Source: Brevibacterium casei CIP 102111 (GTDB lineage: Bacteria > Actinomycetota > Actinomycetes > Actinomycetales > Brevibacteriaceae). From it: a stretch of DNA of 64,000 nt. The stretch's first letter is position 1. Every line of letters begins with the position of its first letter. Positions 45,796-56,162 of the stretch are shown one piece after another. The notes beneath the pieces were generated by a model that did not search any database, was not told where the DNA came from, and saw only the letters and a list, made by a program, of their open reading frames with translations. The translations under genes and the position numbers were made by a program. The stretch is taken from NCBI RefSeq assembly GCF_900169275.1, contig NZ_FXZC01000003.1, forward strand, positions 552,579 to 616,578, in the 5' to 3' direction.

Positions 45796-45840
45796 TGGAA
45801 CTCATGAGCGAAATCCGTTACTGTGATCCGAAACAGTGAC
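45796..45840 (+). promoter_or_regulatory. Promoter and inverted-repeat operator of the polyamine operon
   Basis: TGGAAC (45796-45801) and TACTGT (45819-45824) are 17 bp apart. GTTACTGT (45817-45824) and ACAGTGAC (45833-45840) form an inverted repeat with one mismatch and an 8-bp centre that covers the -10 and start region. The first gene starts at 45899. No regulator gene is adjacent. Confidence 0.5.
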
Positions 45841-45898
45841 CCGCGCCACACCGCATCACCGGCGCAGGTCCACACGCACAAGGCGGGAACCGATATGC

Positions 45899-47395
45899 AT
45901 GCACCACTGGAACGGCGAACAGCACGAGGGACGGGGAGCACCGTTCACCCTGACGAACCCCGCCACGGCAGCGACGACCGGTACGTATCGGCTCGCCACC
46001 GCTGACGACGTCGACGAGGCCGTCGCTGCCGCGAAGGCGGCGTACCCGGCGTTCAAGGCGCTCACTCCGGGCGAGCGCGCCGACCTCCTCCTCGGCCTCG
46101 CCGACGAGCTCGAGGCGCGCAGCGAGGAGATCGCGGCCCTCGAGTCGGCGCAGACGGGCAAGACGATCCGTCTGGCCACCGAGTTCGACGTCCCCGGGTC
46201 GATCGACAACGCCCGGTTCTTCGCCGGCGCCGCCCGGCAGCTCACCGGCCTGTCGGCAGGCACGTACTGGGAGAAGTCGACGTCGATGATCCGTCGGGAG
46301 CCCCTCGGGGTGGTCGGTTCGATCGCCCCGTGGAACTACCCGCTGCAGATGGCGGCGTGGAAGATCCTCCCTGCCGTGGCCGCGGGCAACACGATCGTCC
46401 TCAAGACCTCGGAGATGACACCGGGGACCTCCCTCATCCTCGCCGAGGCGGCCACCGCAGCCGGATTCCCACCCGGAGTCATCAACGTCATCGCCGGTGA
46501 CGGCCGGGACGCCGGCGAAGCGCTCGTCACCCATCCCGACGTCGTCATGACCTCATTCACCGGATCGACTCCCGTGGGCCGGCGGATCATGGATCTCGCC
46601 GCACGCAAGGGGGCCCGCGTCCACCTCGAACTCGGCGGCAAGGCCCCGCTCGTCGTCTTCGCCGACGCCGATATCGAAGCCGCAGCCCGCGGCGCCGTGG
46701 CCGGCTCGCTCATCAACTCCGGACAGGACTGCACCGCGGCGACCCGCGCGATCGTCGCCGCCGAACACTTCGAGGCCTTCACCGACCGTGTCGCCGAGCT
46801 CATGGCAGGCGTGCGCCTCGGCGACCCGGCCGAACCGGCCACCGACATGGGCTCGCTCATCTCGCTCACCCACCGCGACCGCGTCGCCGCGATGGTCGAG
46901 CGCGCCCGGGAGGCCGGGGCGACGATCCGCACCGGCGGGCAGATCCCCACCCGGGACCACCTCGGCGGGGATCTTCCCGGAGACCCCGAGTCGACGGCCT
47001 ACTACGCTCCGACGCTCATCACCGGCATCGACACCGACGCCGAGGTGTGGCGGGACGAGATCTTCGGACCCGTCCTCGTCGCGGTCCCCTTCGACACCGA
47101 CGACGAGGCGATCGCGCTCGCCAACGACACCCCGTACGGGCTCGCGGCGAGCGCCTGGACCCGGTCGACGAACCGGGCGCTGCGGGCCGCGGCGGACATC
47201 GAGGCCGGGTGCGTGTGGATCAACGAGCACATCCCGATCGTCTCCGACATGCCGCACGGCGGGTACAAGGCGTCCGGCTTCGGCAAGGACATGAGCCAGT
47301 ACTCGTTCGACGAGTACACCCAGATCAAGCACGTCTTCATCGACCAGCATGAGGACCCGCACCACGCGTGGCAGGACACGATCTTCACGACGTGA
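45899..47395 (+). CDS. Aldehyde dehydrogenase, probably gamma-aminobutyraldehyde dehydrogenase
   Basis: A 498-residue enzyme: WNYPLQMAAWKILPAVAAGN, SFTGSTPVGRRIMDLAA, HLELGGKAPLVVFADADIE (catalytic Glu) and NSGQDCTAATRAIVA (catalytic Cys). DCTA after GQ and ALESAQTGKTIRLA are like PatD/Prr-type 4-aminobutyraldehyde dehydrogenases that make GABA from putrescine-derived aldehyde. ATG 45899 is chosen for AAGGCGGG upstream. The C-terminus carries an extra His/Asp-rich HEDPHHAWQDTIFTT tail. It is the first gene of the polyamine operon, so it would complete the reaction begun by the FAD oxidase at the operon end. Confidence 0.87.
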   Translation: MHHWNGEQHEGRGAPFTLTNPATAATTGTYRLATADDVDEAVAAAKAAYPAFKALTPGERADLLLGLADELEARSEEIAALESAQTGKTIRLATEFDVPGSIDNARFFAGAARQLTGLSAGTYWEKSTSMIRREPLGVVGSIAPWNYPLQMAAWKILPAVAAGNTIVLKTSEMTPGTSLILAEAATAAGFPPGVINVIAGDGRDAGEALVTHPDVVMTSFTGSTPVGRRIMDLAARKGARVHLELGGKAPLVVFADADIEAAARGAVAGSLINSGQDCTAATRAIVAAEHFEAFTDRVAELMAGVRLGDPAEPATDMGSLISLTHRDRVAAMVERAREAGATIRTGGQIPTRDHLGGDLPGDPESTAYYAPTLITGIDTDAEVWRDEIFGPVLVAVPFDTDDEAIALANDTPYGLAASAWTRSTNRALRAAADIEAGCVWINEHIPIVSDMPHGGYKASGFGKDMSQYSFDEYTQIKHVFIDQHEDPHHAWQDTIFTT

Positions 47396-47543
47396 TGGAC
47401 CGTCCCGGTCACCTCCGGGACACGATCGGATCACGGCTCCAGACAGCGACTGCCGCCGGGAGCGAACCCAGACCCAGAATGACAGCCAGTGCGCCCCTCT
47501 TGAGGAGACGCGCACCAGACGACAAGGAAGTCGGTGGACCCCA

Positions 47544-49232
47544 GTGACCCCTGACCCTTCAGCAGCACCCGCCGCTGCCACCCCCGCATACACACCTGCC
47601 GATCTCGACATCGTCGACGCCGTCGTCTTCGACGGCGGCGAGGTCATTCCTGCGACGTCCGTGAGCATCCGCGACGGCAGGATCGCCGCGCTCGGCGAGC
47701 TCGCGCCGGCGACCCCGGACACCCGCACCGTCGACGCCCGAGGCGGGCTGCTCACCCCCGGGTTCGTCGACGCCCACGTCCACACGACCTTCGGCGGCCT
47801 CGAATCGCTCGGCTGCGACCTCAGCGGGACCCACGGCGCGGACGAGGTGCGCGCGGTCGTCGCCGACCACCTCGCTGCGACTGCCGACCGCGGCGAGGCG
47901 AGCGCGAACTGGCTCGTCGGCGGCGGCTGGTCGATGGCCGACTTCGCAGGCGGCGTGCCGACCGCAGACCTCCTCGACGACCTCAGCGCCGACCGTCCGA
48001 TCCTCCTGCTCAGCGCCGATCACCATTCGGCGTGGGTGAACAGTGCGGCGATGCGCCTGGCCGGTCTCGACGCGCGGACGCCGACCCCCGAGGGCGGGGT
48101 CATCGAGAAGGACACGGCCGGTGAGCCGATCGGCTGCCTCCACGAGTCCGCGATGGACCTCGTCTCCTCCCACCTCCCTCCCACCTCCGACGAGGACCTG
48201 CGCGCGGGACTGCTCGCCGGACAGTCCTACCTCGCCTCCTTCGGGGTCACCGCATGGATGGACGCGATCGTCGGCGACTACGGCGGGCACCGGTCGAACT
48301 TCGACAGCTATGTCCGAGCCGCAGAGTCCGGCGAGCTCACCGCCGAGGTCGTCGGGAGCCTGTGGTGGCCGCGCGACGTCGACGACGTCCCCGCCCAGGT
48401 CGCCGAGCTCACCACCCGCCGCCGCACGGACGGATCCTTCCGCACTACCTCGGTGAAATTCATGCTCGACGGCATCGTCGAATCCCGCACCGCGGCGATG
48501 AGCGAGGAGTACACGTGTGGCTGCGGAGGCTTCGGCACGAGCTACTTCACGAGAGAGCACCTCAACGAGGCGTTCGCCGCCCTCGACGCCGCCGGCTTCG
48601 ACATCCACTGCCATGCGATCGGCGACGCCGCGGTGCGCGCGGCCCTCGACGCGTTCGCCGCCCTCGGCGCGGACCGCAGACCCGATGCCCGCCACCACAT
48701 CGCCCACGTCCAGGTCGTCGACCCCGCCGACATCCCCCGCTTCGCCGACCTCGGGATCACCGCGAACCTCCAGGCCCTGTGGGCCAGCCGCGACGAACAG
48801 ATGGTCGACCTCAACATCCCGTGCCTCGGCGAGCAGCGCACCGACTGGCAGTACCCGTTCCGCGGCTTCGCCGACTCCGGGACGCATCTGGCGATGGGCT
48901 CGGACTGGCCGGTGTCGACGCCGAACCCGTGGGACGCCATCCACGTCGCCGTCAACCGCTCGCACCCCGAGTCGAGCGACCCTGCTCCGCTTGTGCCTGC
49001 GCAGGCCATCGACGTCGCCACCGCGCTGCGCGCCTACACCGCCGGCTCCGCGCACCTGCTGCGCTCGGAGGCCAACGGCGGGATCCGCCTCGGCGAGAGA
49101 GCCAACCTCGCACTCGCCGACCGCAACCCCCTCGACCTCGACCCCGGCCGCATCTCCGAGACCCGGACTGCGCTGACGATCGCGGGCGGCATCGTCGTCC
49201 ACGACACCACCTCTGAAGAAAGGCCATCATGA
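47544..49232 (+). CDS. YtcJ-like amidohydrolase
   Basis: About 562 residues of the amidohydrolase superfamily. The metal HxH is in [18 protein letters not shown]; further metal and fold residues are in [48 protein letters not shown] and [16 protein letters not shown]. YtcJ/NfdA-type enzymes cut amide or formamide bonds. Lying inside a polyamine operon, it may release free polyamine from an N-acyl, carbamoyl or similar conjugate; this is inference. The GTG start at 47544 is tentative. The stop overlaps the potA-like start by 4 bp. The 148 bp before it has no gene. Confidence 0.83.
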   Translation: MTPDPSAAPAAATPAYTPADLDIVDAVVFDGGEVIPATSVSIRDGRIAALGELAPATPDTRTVDARGGLLTPGFVDAHVHTTFGGLESLGCDLSGTHGADEVRAVVADHLAATADRGEASANWLVGGGWSMADFAGGVPTADLLDDLSADRPILLLSADHHSAWVNSAAMRLAGLDARTPTPEGGVIEKDTAGEPIGCLHESAMDLVSSHLPPTSDEDLRAGLLAGQSYLASFGVTAWMDAIVGDYGGHRSNFDSYVRAAESGELTAEVVGSLWWPRDVDDVPAQVAELTTRRRTDGSFRTTSVKFMLDGIVESRTAAMSEEYTCGCGGFGTSYFTREHLNEAFAALDAAGFDIHCHAIGDAAVRAALDAFAALGADRRPDARHHIAHVQVVDPADIPRFADLGITANLQALWASRDEQMVDLNIPCLGEQRTDWQYPFRGFADSGTHLAMGSDWPVSTPNPWDAIHVAVNRSHPESSDPAPLVPAQAIDVATALRAYTAGSAHLLRSEANGGIRLGERANLALADRNPLDLDPGRISETRTALTIAGGIVVHDTTSEERPS

Positions 49233-50395
49233 CCGTCACGACTGAGGCCGCCACGGCCCACCCCGCCCCGGCCGGAACCGATCACCTCGAGATCCGCGGA
49301 GTGAAGAAGGTCTTCGGTGAGAACACCGCGATCGAGAGACTCGACCTCGGCGTCAGACAGGGCGAGTTCCTCTCCCTGCTCGGACCCTCGGGCTGCGGGA
49401 AGACGACGCTGCTGCGGATGATCGCCGGCTTCGAAGCGCCGACCGACGGGCAGATCCTGTTGGCCGGCCGCGACATCGTCTCCCTGCCCCCGCACAAGCG
49501 GCCGGTCAACACGGTGTTCCAGTCCTACCTGCTCTTCCCGCACATGAACATCGCCGACAACATCGCCTACGGCCTCAAGCAGTCGAAGACCCCGAAGGCC
49601 GAGATCGCCGACCGCGTCCGCGAAGTGCTCTCCCTCGTGCGGATGGAGGACTTCGCCGGCCGCAAACCCGAGCAGCTCTCCGGCGGCCAACAGCAGCGCA
49701 TCGCCCTGGCCCGGGCACTCGTCAACCGGCCGCAGGTCCTCCTCCTCGACGAGCCGATGTCGGCCCTCGACCGGAAGCTGCGCGAGGAGATGCAGCTCGA
49801 GCTCAAACGCCTCCACGCGAAGCTCGACACGACGTTCGTCTTCGTCACCCACGACCAGGAGGAGGCGCTGGCGATGAGCGATCGCATCGTCGTCATGTAC
49901 GACGGCGTCATCCAGCAGATCGGCTCCGGGGAGGAGATCTACGCGGACCCGGCCAACGGCTTCGTCGCCGGCTTCATCGGCAAGCAGAACTTCGTCCCCG
50001 CCGAGGTGATCGCCGCCGACGGCGACACCGTGCGGCTGCGGACGGCGAACACCGTGATGGAGACGGCCGTGACCGAGCTCCGCCCCGCCTCGGCGAGCAC
50101 CGAGGCCCGCACCCTGACCGTGGGCGACCGGGTCCGTGCTGCCATCCGACCCGAACGGATGCGCGTGAGTCCGGCAGGCTCCCAGCCCCCGACCACGAAC
50201 GGTGCCCGCGGCCGGGTGCTCTCGACGTCCTTCCTCGGCGATGTCGTCCAGTACATGGTCGTCGTCGGCGACAACGACGAGATCCTCGCCCGCGTGCCCG
50301 CCGCCGGTTCCCAGATCCTCGGTCCCGACGCCGAGGTGGACCTGAGCTGGGATGCCGACGCCGTCGCCGTCTACGGCACGGAAGGCGGTGAGTGA
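49229..50395 (+). CDS. potA: Spermidine/putrescine ABC transporter ATPase
   Basis: A 388-residue PotA-type ATPase: Walker [11 protein letters not shown]-loop [13 protein letters not shown], signature LSGGQQQR, Walker [12 protein letters not shown] and H-loop VTHDQEEAL, all intact. The C-terminal TOBE region (about 270-388) has [10 protein letters not shown]. It powers uptake with the substrate-binding and two permease proteins that follow. It overlaps the amidohydrolase stop (ATGA) and the next gene's start. Confidence 0.93.
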   Translation: MTVTTEAATAHPAPAGTDHLEIRGVKKVFGENTAIERLDLGVRQGEFLSLLGPSGCGKTTLLRMIAGFEAPTDGQILLAGRDIVSLPPHKRPVNTVFQSYLLFPHMNIADNIAYGLKQSKTPKAEIADRVREVLSLVRMEDFAGRKPEQLSGGQQQRIALARALVNRPQVLLLDEPMSALDRKLREEMQLELKRLHAKLDTTFVFVTHDQEEALAMSDRIVVMYDGVIQQIGSGEEIYADPANGFVAGFIGKQNFVPAEVIAADGDTVRLRTANTVMETAVTELRPASASTEARTLTVGDRVRAAIRPERMRVSPAGSQPPTTNGARGRVLSTSFLGDVVQYMVVVGDNDEILARVPAAGSQILGPDAEVDLSWDADAVAVYGTEGGE

Positions 50396-51548
50396 GGTGG
50401 CCGATGTGCACTTCCTCGCCCCACGGGCGGCGGCGAAGCGGCTGAGCCGGCGGGCCGTGCTCGCCGGGTTCGGCGTCGCCTCGCTCGGGGCGCTGAGCGC
50501 GTGCGGGAAGACGACGAAGATGGCGGCCTCTCCCCCGGTCGACGGCGAACTCGAGTCGAAGCTCAACCTCTACACGTGGGGTGACTACGACAACCCCGAG
50601 CTCATCGACGCGTTCAAGAAGAAGAACGACGTCCTCGTCCAGGTCGACAGCTACGGCTCGAACGAGGAGCTCGTCGCCAAGCTCTCGACCACGCGCGGGA
50701 CCTCGGGCTATGACGTCGTCGTCCCCACCGGGTCGAACATCCCGCAGATGCTCAACCACAATCTTCTCCAGAAGCTCGACCTCGACCTCATCCCGAACTT
50801 CTCGAACATGGATCCGAACTTCACCGGTCAGTACTTCGACCCGAAGAACGAGTACACGATCTGCAAGGCCTGGGGCACCACCGGCTTCGTCTACGACACC
50901 TCGGCCATCGACCGGGAGCTCACCAGCTGGCAGGACTTCATCGACACCGCACAGAACGAGGCGGCGGGCACGACCTCGCTGCTCGAGGACCCGTGGGAGG
51001 TCACGGCGATCGCCCTGGCCACCCTCGGCTACAGCCTCAACACCGAGGACGAGAGGGAACTCGAGGAGGCCCGCGCCGTCGTCGTCGACCAGATCGCCCC
51101 GAACACGAAGGCCTACATCGGCAACGTCGCCACCGGGATGATCCAGGGCAGCTTCACGCTCCTCCAGGCGTTCAACGGCGACGCCCGGCAGGGCCTGTCG
51201 GAGGTGACGAACCCCGAGGACTGGAAGTTCGTCTTCCCGACCCCGACGGCAAACCTGTGGATGGACAACTGGGCGATCGCGACCGGGGCACCGCACCCGG
51301 ACTCGGCGCACGCGTTCATCAACCAGATGATCTCGCCGGAGACCGCGGTCGCCCAGCTCGACTACATCGGCTACCCGATCGGGACGAAGGGCCTCGCCGA
51401 GCAGGCGAAGGCCGCCGATCTCAGCGAACAGGCACTGATCTTTCCCACGCAGGAGGTCCTCGACCGACTGGAGCCGAGCATTCAGACTCCGGCCGACCAG
51501 ATCCGGACGACGATCCTCGCCGACGCCCAGGCAAGGAGCGGAGCATGA
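50388..51548 (+). CDS. potD: Polyamine ABC transporter substrate-binding lipoprotein
   Basis: About 386 residues. A twin-arginine-type signal ([20 protein letters not shown]) ends in a lipobox LSAC, so it is exported and lipid-anchored outside the membrane. The mature part has [20 protein letters not shown] and [20 protein letters not shown], the PotD/PotF family pattern. GTG 50388 is used because GGAAGGCG lies upstream and it gives a short N-region; GTG 50397 is also possible. It overlaps the potA stop by 8 bp. Confidence 0.9.
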   Translation: MSEVADVHFLAPRAAAKRLSRRAVLAGFGVASLGALSACGKTTKMAASPPVDGELESKLNLYTWGDYDNPELIDAFKKKNDVLVQVDSYGSNEELVAKLSTTRGTSGYDVVVPTGSNIPQMLNHNLLQKLDLDLIPNFSNMDPNFTGQYFDPKNEYTICKAWGTTGFVYDTSAIDRELTSWQDFIDTAQNEAAGTTSLLEDPWEVTAIALATLGYSLNTEDERELEEARAVVVDQIAPNTKAYIGNVATGMIQGSFTLLQAFNGDARQGLSEVTNPEDWKFVFPTPTANLWMDNWAIATGAPHPDSAHAFINQMISPETAVAQLDYIGYPIGTKGLAEQAKAADLSEQALIFPTQEVLDRLEPSIQTPADQIRTTILADAQARSGA

Positions 51549-52540
51549 GCACACCCACCCAGCAGCCGACCACGGCAGCAGAGCGTCCCGACGAGAACGG
51601 CACCACCGCCTCGGCGCCGGCACCGCAGCGCAGGTCCGGCGGCCTGGCCACCCGGGTCTTCGGTGCGGCTGCGATGTCGTTCCCGACCTGGGCGTACGCG
51701 CTGTTCTTCTTCGTCATCCCCGTCGCCCTCGTCGTCTTCTACAGCTTCGGCTACAAACCCGACCAGTTCACGGCCGTGGCCACCGATCAGCTCTCCTTCG
51801 ACCGCTACCCCGAAGCACTGTCTGCGAGCTTCATCGCGACGTTCTTCGCGACCCTGCGGATCTCACTGCTCGGCACGTTCCTCTGCCTCGTCATCGCCCT
51901 GCCGTTTGCGTACTGGCTAGCGATCAAGGTCGCCCCGGCGAGGCGCTCGCTCGCATTGGCGCTGGTCATGGTCCCGTTCTGGACGAACTTCCTCGTCCGC
52001 ACCCTCGGCTGGCAGATCATGCTCTCCCCCGACGGGTTCCTCTCGCAGTGGATGCAGGGCATCGGGATCCTCGACGCCCCGCTCGACATCCTCTACACCC
52101 GTGCCGCGGTGCAGATCGGCGTCGTCTACAACTACCTGCCGCTGATGATCCTGCCGCTCTTCGTCGCCATCGACGCCTCCGGCAGCAGACTGCGGGAAGC
52201 CAGCTACGACCTCGGCGCGGGCAAGGTGACGACGTTCCTCCGGGTCACCCTGCCGATGGCGATGCCAGGCATCATCTCCGGCTGCCTGCTCGTCTTCATC
52301 CCGCTCAACGGCGACTACGTCACGGCCACCGTCCTCGGCGGGGCCAGCGGGTCGATGATCGGCCAGCTCATCGCCAACCAATTCAACGCCTCGCAGAACT
52401 GGGCGCTCGGGGCCGCCATGGCGCTCATCCTCATCGCAGCGACCCTCGCCGTCGTCGGCATCGGGTTCGCGCTGCTGTGGCTGGGCCAGAAGATCGCAGC
52501 GAAGCTGAACAGCGTTCCGCTCACCGACGGGAGGGCATGA
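51545..52540 (+). CDS. potB: Polyamine ABC transporter permease 1
   Basis: A 331-residue PotB-type permease with an extra Pro/Thr/Gln-rich N-terminus of about 40 residues, then six helices. VVYNYLPLMILPLFVAIDAS and the EAA loop REASYDLGAGKVTTFLRVTLP identify it. ATG 51545 overlaps the previous stop (ATGA), with AAGGAG upstream. It forms the membrane channel with the following permease. Confidence 0.93.
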   Translation: MSTPTQQPTTAAERPDENGTTASAPAPQRRSGGLATRVFGAAAMSFPTWAYALFFFVIPVALVVFYSFGYKPDQFTAVATDQLSFDRYPEALSASFIATFFATLRISLLGTFLCLVIALPFAYWLAIKVAPARRSLALALVMVPFWTNFLVRTLGWQIMLSPDGFLSQWMQGIGILDAPLDILYTRAAVQIGVVYNYLPLMILPLFVAIDASGSRLREASYDLGAGKVTTFLRVTLPMAMPGIISGCLLVFIPLNGDYVTATVLGGASGSMIGQLIANQFNASQNWALGAAMALILIAATLAVVGIGFALLWLGQKIAAKLNSVPLTDGRA

Positions 52541-52541
52541 C

Positions 52542-53405
52542 ATGTCGAAGAAGAACACCTTCGCCCGGAGGACGCCCACGGACATCGGACTCAACGTCTG
52601 GGGCATCCTCGTCTTCATCTACCTCTTCATCCCGATCGCCGTGATCATCGCCTACTCGTTCAACACCGGGCGGGTGCTCGCGGCCTTCCGCGGCTTCGGC
52701 CTCGACGCCTACATCACGGGGCTGAACAACGACATCATCATCTCCTCGGTCGTCACCAGCCTCCAGGCCGCCGTCGGTGCCGCGATCGTCTCGACGGTCT
52801 TCGGCACCCTCGGCGGAGTGGCGCTGGCCCGGGCGCCGAAGGGCGCGTGGTGGGCGCTCGGACTCACCGGCCTGCTCGCCCTCACCCTCGTCACCCCGGA
52901 GATCGTCGACGGCATCTCGTTCCTGCCGTGGTTCGTCACCCTCGGCGTCGACTGGGGCATCACCCCGATCAACAACGGCCTGGTGCGCCTCATCATCTCC
53001 CATGCGATGTTCTCGATGGCGATCGTCACCTTCATCGTCCGGGCCCGCCTGGCCGGCATCGACACCCAGCTCGAGGATGCCGCAGCCGACTTGGGCGCCA
53101 CCCCGTGGCGGCGGTTCCGCGACATCACCCTGCCGATCGCAGCACCCGGCATCCTCGCCGGTGCGCTCATGTCGTTCACCGTCAGCCTCGACAACACGAT
53201 CCTCTCGAGCTTCGTCCAGCAGCCCGGCTACACCCCGTGGCCGGTCTACATCTTCTCCGCCGTCCGCGTGGCCCTGCGCCCCGAGGTCGCGGCGATCTCA
53301 ACGGTGATGTTCGTCCTCACCCTGGCAGCCCTGGCCTTCGTCGGCTTCGTGCTGCGCAGGGCCGGCAGCAACTCGACCGAGATCATCAAGACGATGGCAG
53401 GATGA
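52542..53405 (+). CDS. potC: Polyamine ABC transporter permease 2
   Basis: A 287-residue PotC-type permease: six helices, from VWGILVFIYLFIPIAVIIAY to VLTLAALAFVGFVL, with the EAA loop EDAAADLGATPWRRFRDITL and VSLDNTILSSFVQQPGY typical of polyamine permeases. It starts 1 bp after potB ends. Confidence 0.93.
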   Translation: MSKKNTFARRTPTDIGLNVWGILVFIYLFIPIAVIIAYSFNTGRVLAAFRGFGLDAYITGLNNDIIISSVVTSLQAAVGAAIVSTVFGTLGGVALARAPKGAWWALGLTGLLALTLVTPEIVDGISFLPWFVTLGVDWGITPINNGLVRLIISHAMFSMAIVTFIVRARLAGIDTQLEDAAADLGATPWRRFRDITLPIAAPGILAGALMSFTVSLDNTILSSFVQQPGYTPWPVYIFSAVRVALRPEVAAISTVMFVLTLAALAFVGFVLRRAGSNSTEIIKTMAG

Positions 53406-53467
53406 CGGTGGGGACCCCACTGACCCACCCAGCACCACCAGTGCCGCAAGGCAGAAAGCGAAGTGAC

Positions 53468-54883
53468 ATGGACGTCAAAGCCGCCCTGGCCGACGCCTCA
53501 ACCGTTCCGTTCTGGCTCGACACCGATGAGCGCCCGGCACCCCTGCCGCCGCTGACCGGAGACACCGACGCCGACCTCGTCGTCGTCGGCGGCGGGTTCA
53601 CCGGGCTGTGGACCGCGCTCCAGGCCAAGGAGCGCGACCCCGATCGGCGGGTCATCCTCCTCGAGGCCAACACCGTCGGGTGGGCGGCCTCGGGACGCAA
53701 CGGCGGTTTCTGCGCCGCGAGCCTCACCCACGGCTACGACAACGGTGAGACCCACCTGCCGGCGGAGAACGAGCGCCTCGCCGCGCTCGGCCGGGAGAAC
53801 CTCGACGCGATCGAGGCCGCTGTCGCGAAGTACGGCATGGACTGCGAGTTCGAACGCACCGGCGAACTCGACGTCGCGACCGAGGACTACCAGGTCGCCG
53901 ACCTCCGCGCAGGCCACGACCCCGAGGCCGGATTCATCTTCTTTTCGCAGCAGGAGCTCGCCGACCTCGTCCGCTCCCCCACGTACAAAGGAGCGCTCTG
54001 GGACTCCCGCGAGGTCGCGATGCTCAACCCGGCGAAGCTGTGCTGGGAGCTGCTGCGCGTCATCCGGGAACTCGGCGTCGAGGTGTACGAGGGCACGAAG
54101 GTCACCGGGCTCCGCGATCGGAAGACGACGGTGACCGTGACCACCGAACCCGTCTCCGGTGACCGGACGGGGCGCGCCGGGCAGGCGTCGATCAGCGCCC
54201 ACCGGGTGGCGCTCGCGACCAACGTCTTCCCCTCCCTACTCAAGCGCGCCCGTCTCCACACCGTGCCGGTCTACGACTATGCGCTCATGACGGAGCCGCT
54301 GAGCGATGAGCAGATGGCGGCGATCGGCTGGGAGGGGCGGCAGGGCATCGGCGACTGCGCGAATCGGTTCCACTACTACCGGCTCACCGCCGACAACCGG
54401 ATCCTCTTCGGCGGGTGGGACGCCGTGTACCACTACGGCCGTCAGGTGTCGTGGAAGTACGACCAGAATCGGGAGACGTTCGAAACCCTCGCCCGGCACT
54501 TCTACGAGACGTTCCCGCAGCTCGAGGGGGTGCGTTTCACCCACAAGTGGGGCGGGGCGATCGACACGTGCTCGCGCTTCTTCGCGTTCTTCACCGTCGC
54601 CTACGACAGGAAGGTGGCGATGGCGGCTGGCTTCACCGGCCTCGGCGTCGGCGCCTCGCGCTTCGCGGGCACCGTCATGCTCGATCTCCTCTCCGGGGAG
54701 GACACCGAGCTCACCCGGCTCGAGATGGTGCGGAAGCAGCCGCTGCCGTTCCCGCCCGAACCCGTTGCGTGGCTGGGGATCACGATGACGACCAAGGCGC
54801 TCATCAAGGCCGATGAGAACCAGGGACGCCGCGGCCCGCTGCTCAAGATCCTCGACGCCGTGGGCATGGGCTTCGACTCCTGA
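53468..54883 (+). CDS. FAD-dependent amine oxidase, PuuB/DadA-like
   Basis: A 471-residue flavoprotein of the DAO family: DLVVVGGGFTGLWTALQAKE binds FAD, GWAASGRNGGFCAASLTHG is the segment typical of gamma-glutamylputrescine oxidase-like proteins, and HKWGGAIDTCSRFF and AAGFTGLGVGASRFAGTV are C-terminal FAD/substrate motifs. It would oxidise a polyamine or its conjugate to an aldehyde, the substrate of the first gene's product. ATG 53468 is used; the in-frame ATG 53402, which overlaps the potC stop, would add 22 Pro-rich residues. A hairpin follows at 54909. Confidence 0.88.
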   Translation: MDVKAALADASTVPFWLDTDERPAPLPPLTGDTDADLVVVGGGFTGLWTALQAKERDPDRRVILLEANTVGWAASGRNGGFCAASLTHGYDNGETHLPAENERLAALGRENLDAIEAAVAKYGMDCEFERTGELDVATEDYQVADLRAGHDPEAGFIFFSQQELADLVRSPTYKGALWDSREVAMLNPAKLCWELLRVIRELGVEVYEGTKVTGLRDRKTTVTVTTEPVSGDRTGRAGQASISAHRVALATNVFPSLLKRARLHTVPVYDYALMTEPLSDEQMAAIGWEGRQGIGDCANRFHYYRLTADNRILFGGWDAVYHYGRQVSWKYDQNRETFETLARHFYETFPQLEGVRFTHKWGGAIDTCSRFFAFFTVAYDRKVAMAAGFTGLGVGASRFAGTVMLDLLSGEDTELTRLEMVRKQPLPFPPEPVAWLGITMTTKALIKADENQGRRGPLLKILDAVGMGFDS

Positions 54884-54908
54884 GGCCGACCACCTCCGCC
54901 CGCCCTGT

Positions 54909-54930
54909 CTCCCGGTGTCCGCACCGGGAG
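54909..54930 (+). terminator. Terminator at the end of the polyamine operon
   Basis: CTCCCGGTG (54909-54917), loop TCCG, CACCGGGAG (54922-54930): a 9-bp perfect GC-rich stem 25 bp after the oxidase stop. The purS -10 candidate TAGACT (54961-54966) lies just beyond, so purSQ is probably a separate unit. Confidence 0.75.
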
Positions 54931-55021
54931 CCGGGGCGGCTATGTGCTCCCCGTGCTTGCTAGACTTGGGGCGAGCGCGGGAGGCGGCTCCCGACCACAT
55001 TCTCAAAGGAGTCAAACACGC

Positions 55022-55276
55022 ATGGCACGTGTCGTCGTTGAAGTGATGCCCAAGCCCGAGATCCTCGATCCGCAGGGCAAGGCGCTCGCCGGTGGCCTCA
55101 CCCGACTCGGGTTCTCCGGCTTCGGAGAGGTCCGGCAGGGAAAGCGCTTCGAACTCGAGGTCGACGGCGAGGCCACCGATGAGGTTCTCGCGCAGGCTCG
55201 CGAAGCCGCTGAGACTCTGCTGTCGAACCCGGTCATCGAGAACGTCGTCGCCGTGCGCGTCGCCGAGGACGCCTGA
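55022..55276 (+). CDS. purS: FGAM synthase subunit PurS
   Basis: An 84-residue PurS, the small structural subunit of formylglycinamidine synthase: [20 protein letters not shown], then [20 protein letters not shown] 55022 follows AAAGGAG. A small hairpin (54978-54993) lies in the leader. The stop overlaps the purQ start by one base (TGATG). Confidence 0.95.
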   Translation: MARVVVEVMPKPEILDPQGKALAGGLTRLGFSGFGEVRQGKRFELEVDGEATDEVLAQAREAAETLLSNPVIENVVAVRVAEDA

Positions 55277-56007
55277 TGACAGCAACGACCGCTCCCGCCG
55301 CCGAGGCGGTTGCCGACTCCGGTGCGAGGATCGGCGTCGTCACGTTCCCCGGGACCCTGGACGACCGTGACGCCGCACGCGCCGTCACCCTGGCCGGCGC
55401 CTCGGCGGTCAATCTCTGGCACGCCGACACGAGCCTCGACGGGGTCGACGCGGTCATTCTGCCGGGCGGATTCTCCTACGGCGACTACCTGCGCGCCGGG
55501 GCGATCGCCCGGTTCGCCCCGATCATGGAGTCCGTCGTCAAAGCGGCTGAGTCGGGGATGCCCGTCCTCGGGATCTGCAACGGCTTCCAGGTGCTCTGCG
55601 AATCGCACCTGCTGCCGGGCGCCCTCATCCGCAACGACCACCAGCACTTCATCTGCCGCGATCAGGACCTCCTCGTCGAGAACGCGGACACTCCGTGGAC
55701 AAGCGACTACGAGCAGGGTCAGACGATCCGGATCCCGCTGAAGAACGGTGAGGGCGGCTACGTCGCAACCCCGGAGGTCCTCGACGAGCTCGAAGCCACC
55801 GGTCGCGTCGTCTTCCGCTATCAGGGCGGCAACCCCAACGGATCGATGCGCGACATCGCCGGGATCACGAACGAGGCCGGGAACGTCGTCGGCCTCATGC
55901 CCCACCCTGAGCACGCCGTCGAGGCCGGTTTCGGCCCGGACGGCAGCGGTGTCGACGGCCAGGGGTTCTTCTCCTCCGCCGTGCGCACCCTCGTCTCGAC
56001 CCGCTGA
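55276..56007 (+). CDS. purQ: FGAM synthase glutaminase subunit PurQ
   Basis: A 243-residue class-I glutamine amidotransferase: [20 protein letters not shown], then the oxyanion-hole [20 protein letters not shown], the nucleophile Cys in [11 protein letters not shown] and the His-Glu pair in [10 protein letters not shown]. It supplies ammonia to PurL. The first 16 residues are a variable extension. purL, which normally follows, is absent; a strong terminator closes the unit at 56070-56110. Confidence 0.95.
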   Translation: MTATTAPAAEAVADSGARIGVVTFPGTLDDRDAARAVTLAGASAVNLWHADTSLDGVDAVILPGGFSYGDYLRAGAIARFAPIMESVVKAAESGMPVLGICNGFQVLCESHLLPGALIRNDHQHFICRDQDLLVENADTPWTSDYEQGQTIRIPLKNGEGGYVATPEVLDELEATGRVVFRYQGGNPNGSMRDIAGITNEAGNVVGLMPHPEHAVEAGFGPDGSGVDGQGFFSSAVRTLVSTR

Positions 56008-56069
56008 ATCCGGAGATCGCTTCAGCCTGCCGAGCGCAGCGCTGATCTCTGCCGGCTGAGCACAGTGAA

Positions 56070-56110
56070 CGGCCCTGGGGCTTCGACATCTCGTCGAGGC
56101 TCCGGGGCCG
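56070..56110 (+). terminator. Terminator after purQ
   Basis: Bases 56070-56087 pair with 56093-56110 over 18 positions when G-U pairs are allowed (CGGCCC to GGGCCG at the base), with a 5-base loop. It may also stop transcription from the convergent surface-protein gene. Confidence 0.8.
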
Positions 56111-56162
56111 CTCTGCGTTCGCCGTCGGGCCGGGTGGGGTCACCGACCTGACGGGAGACCTG

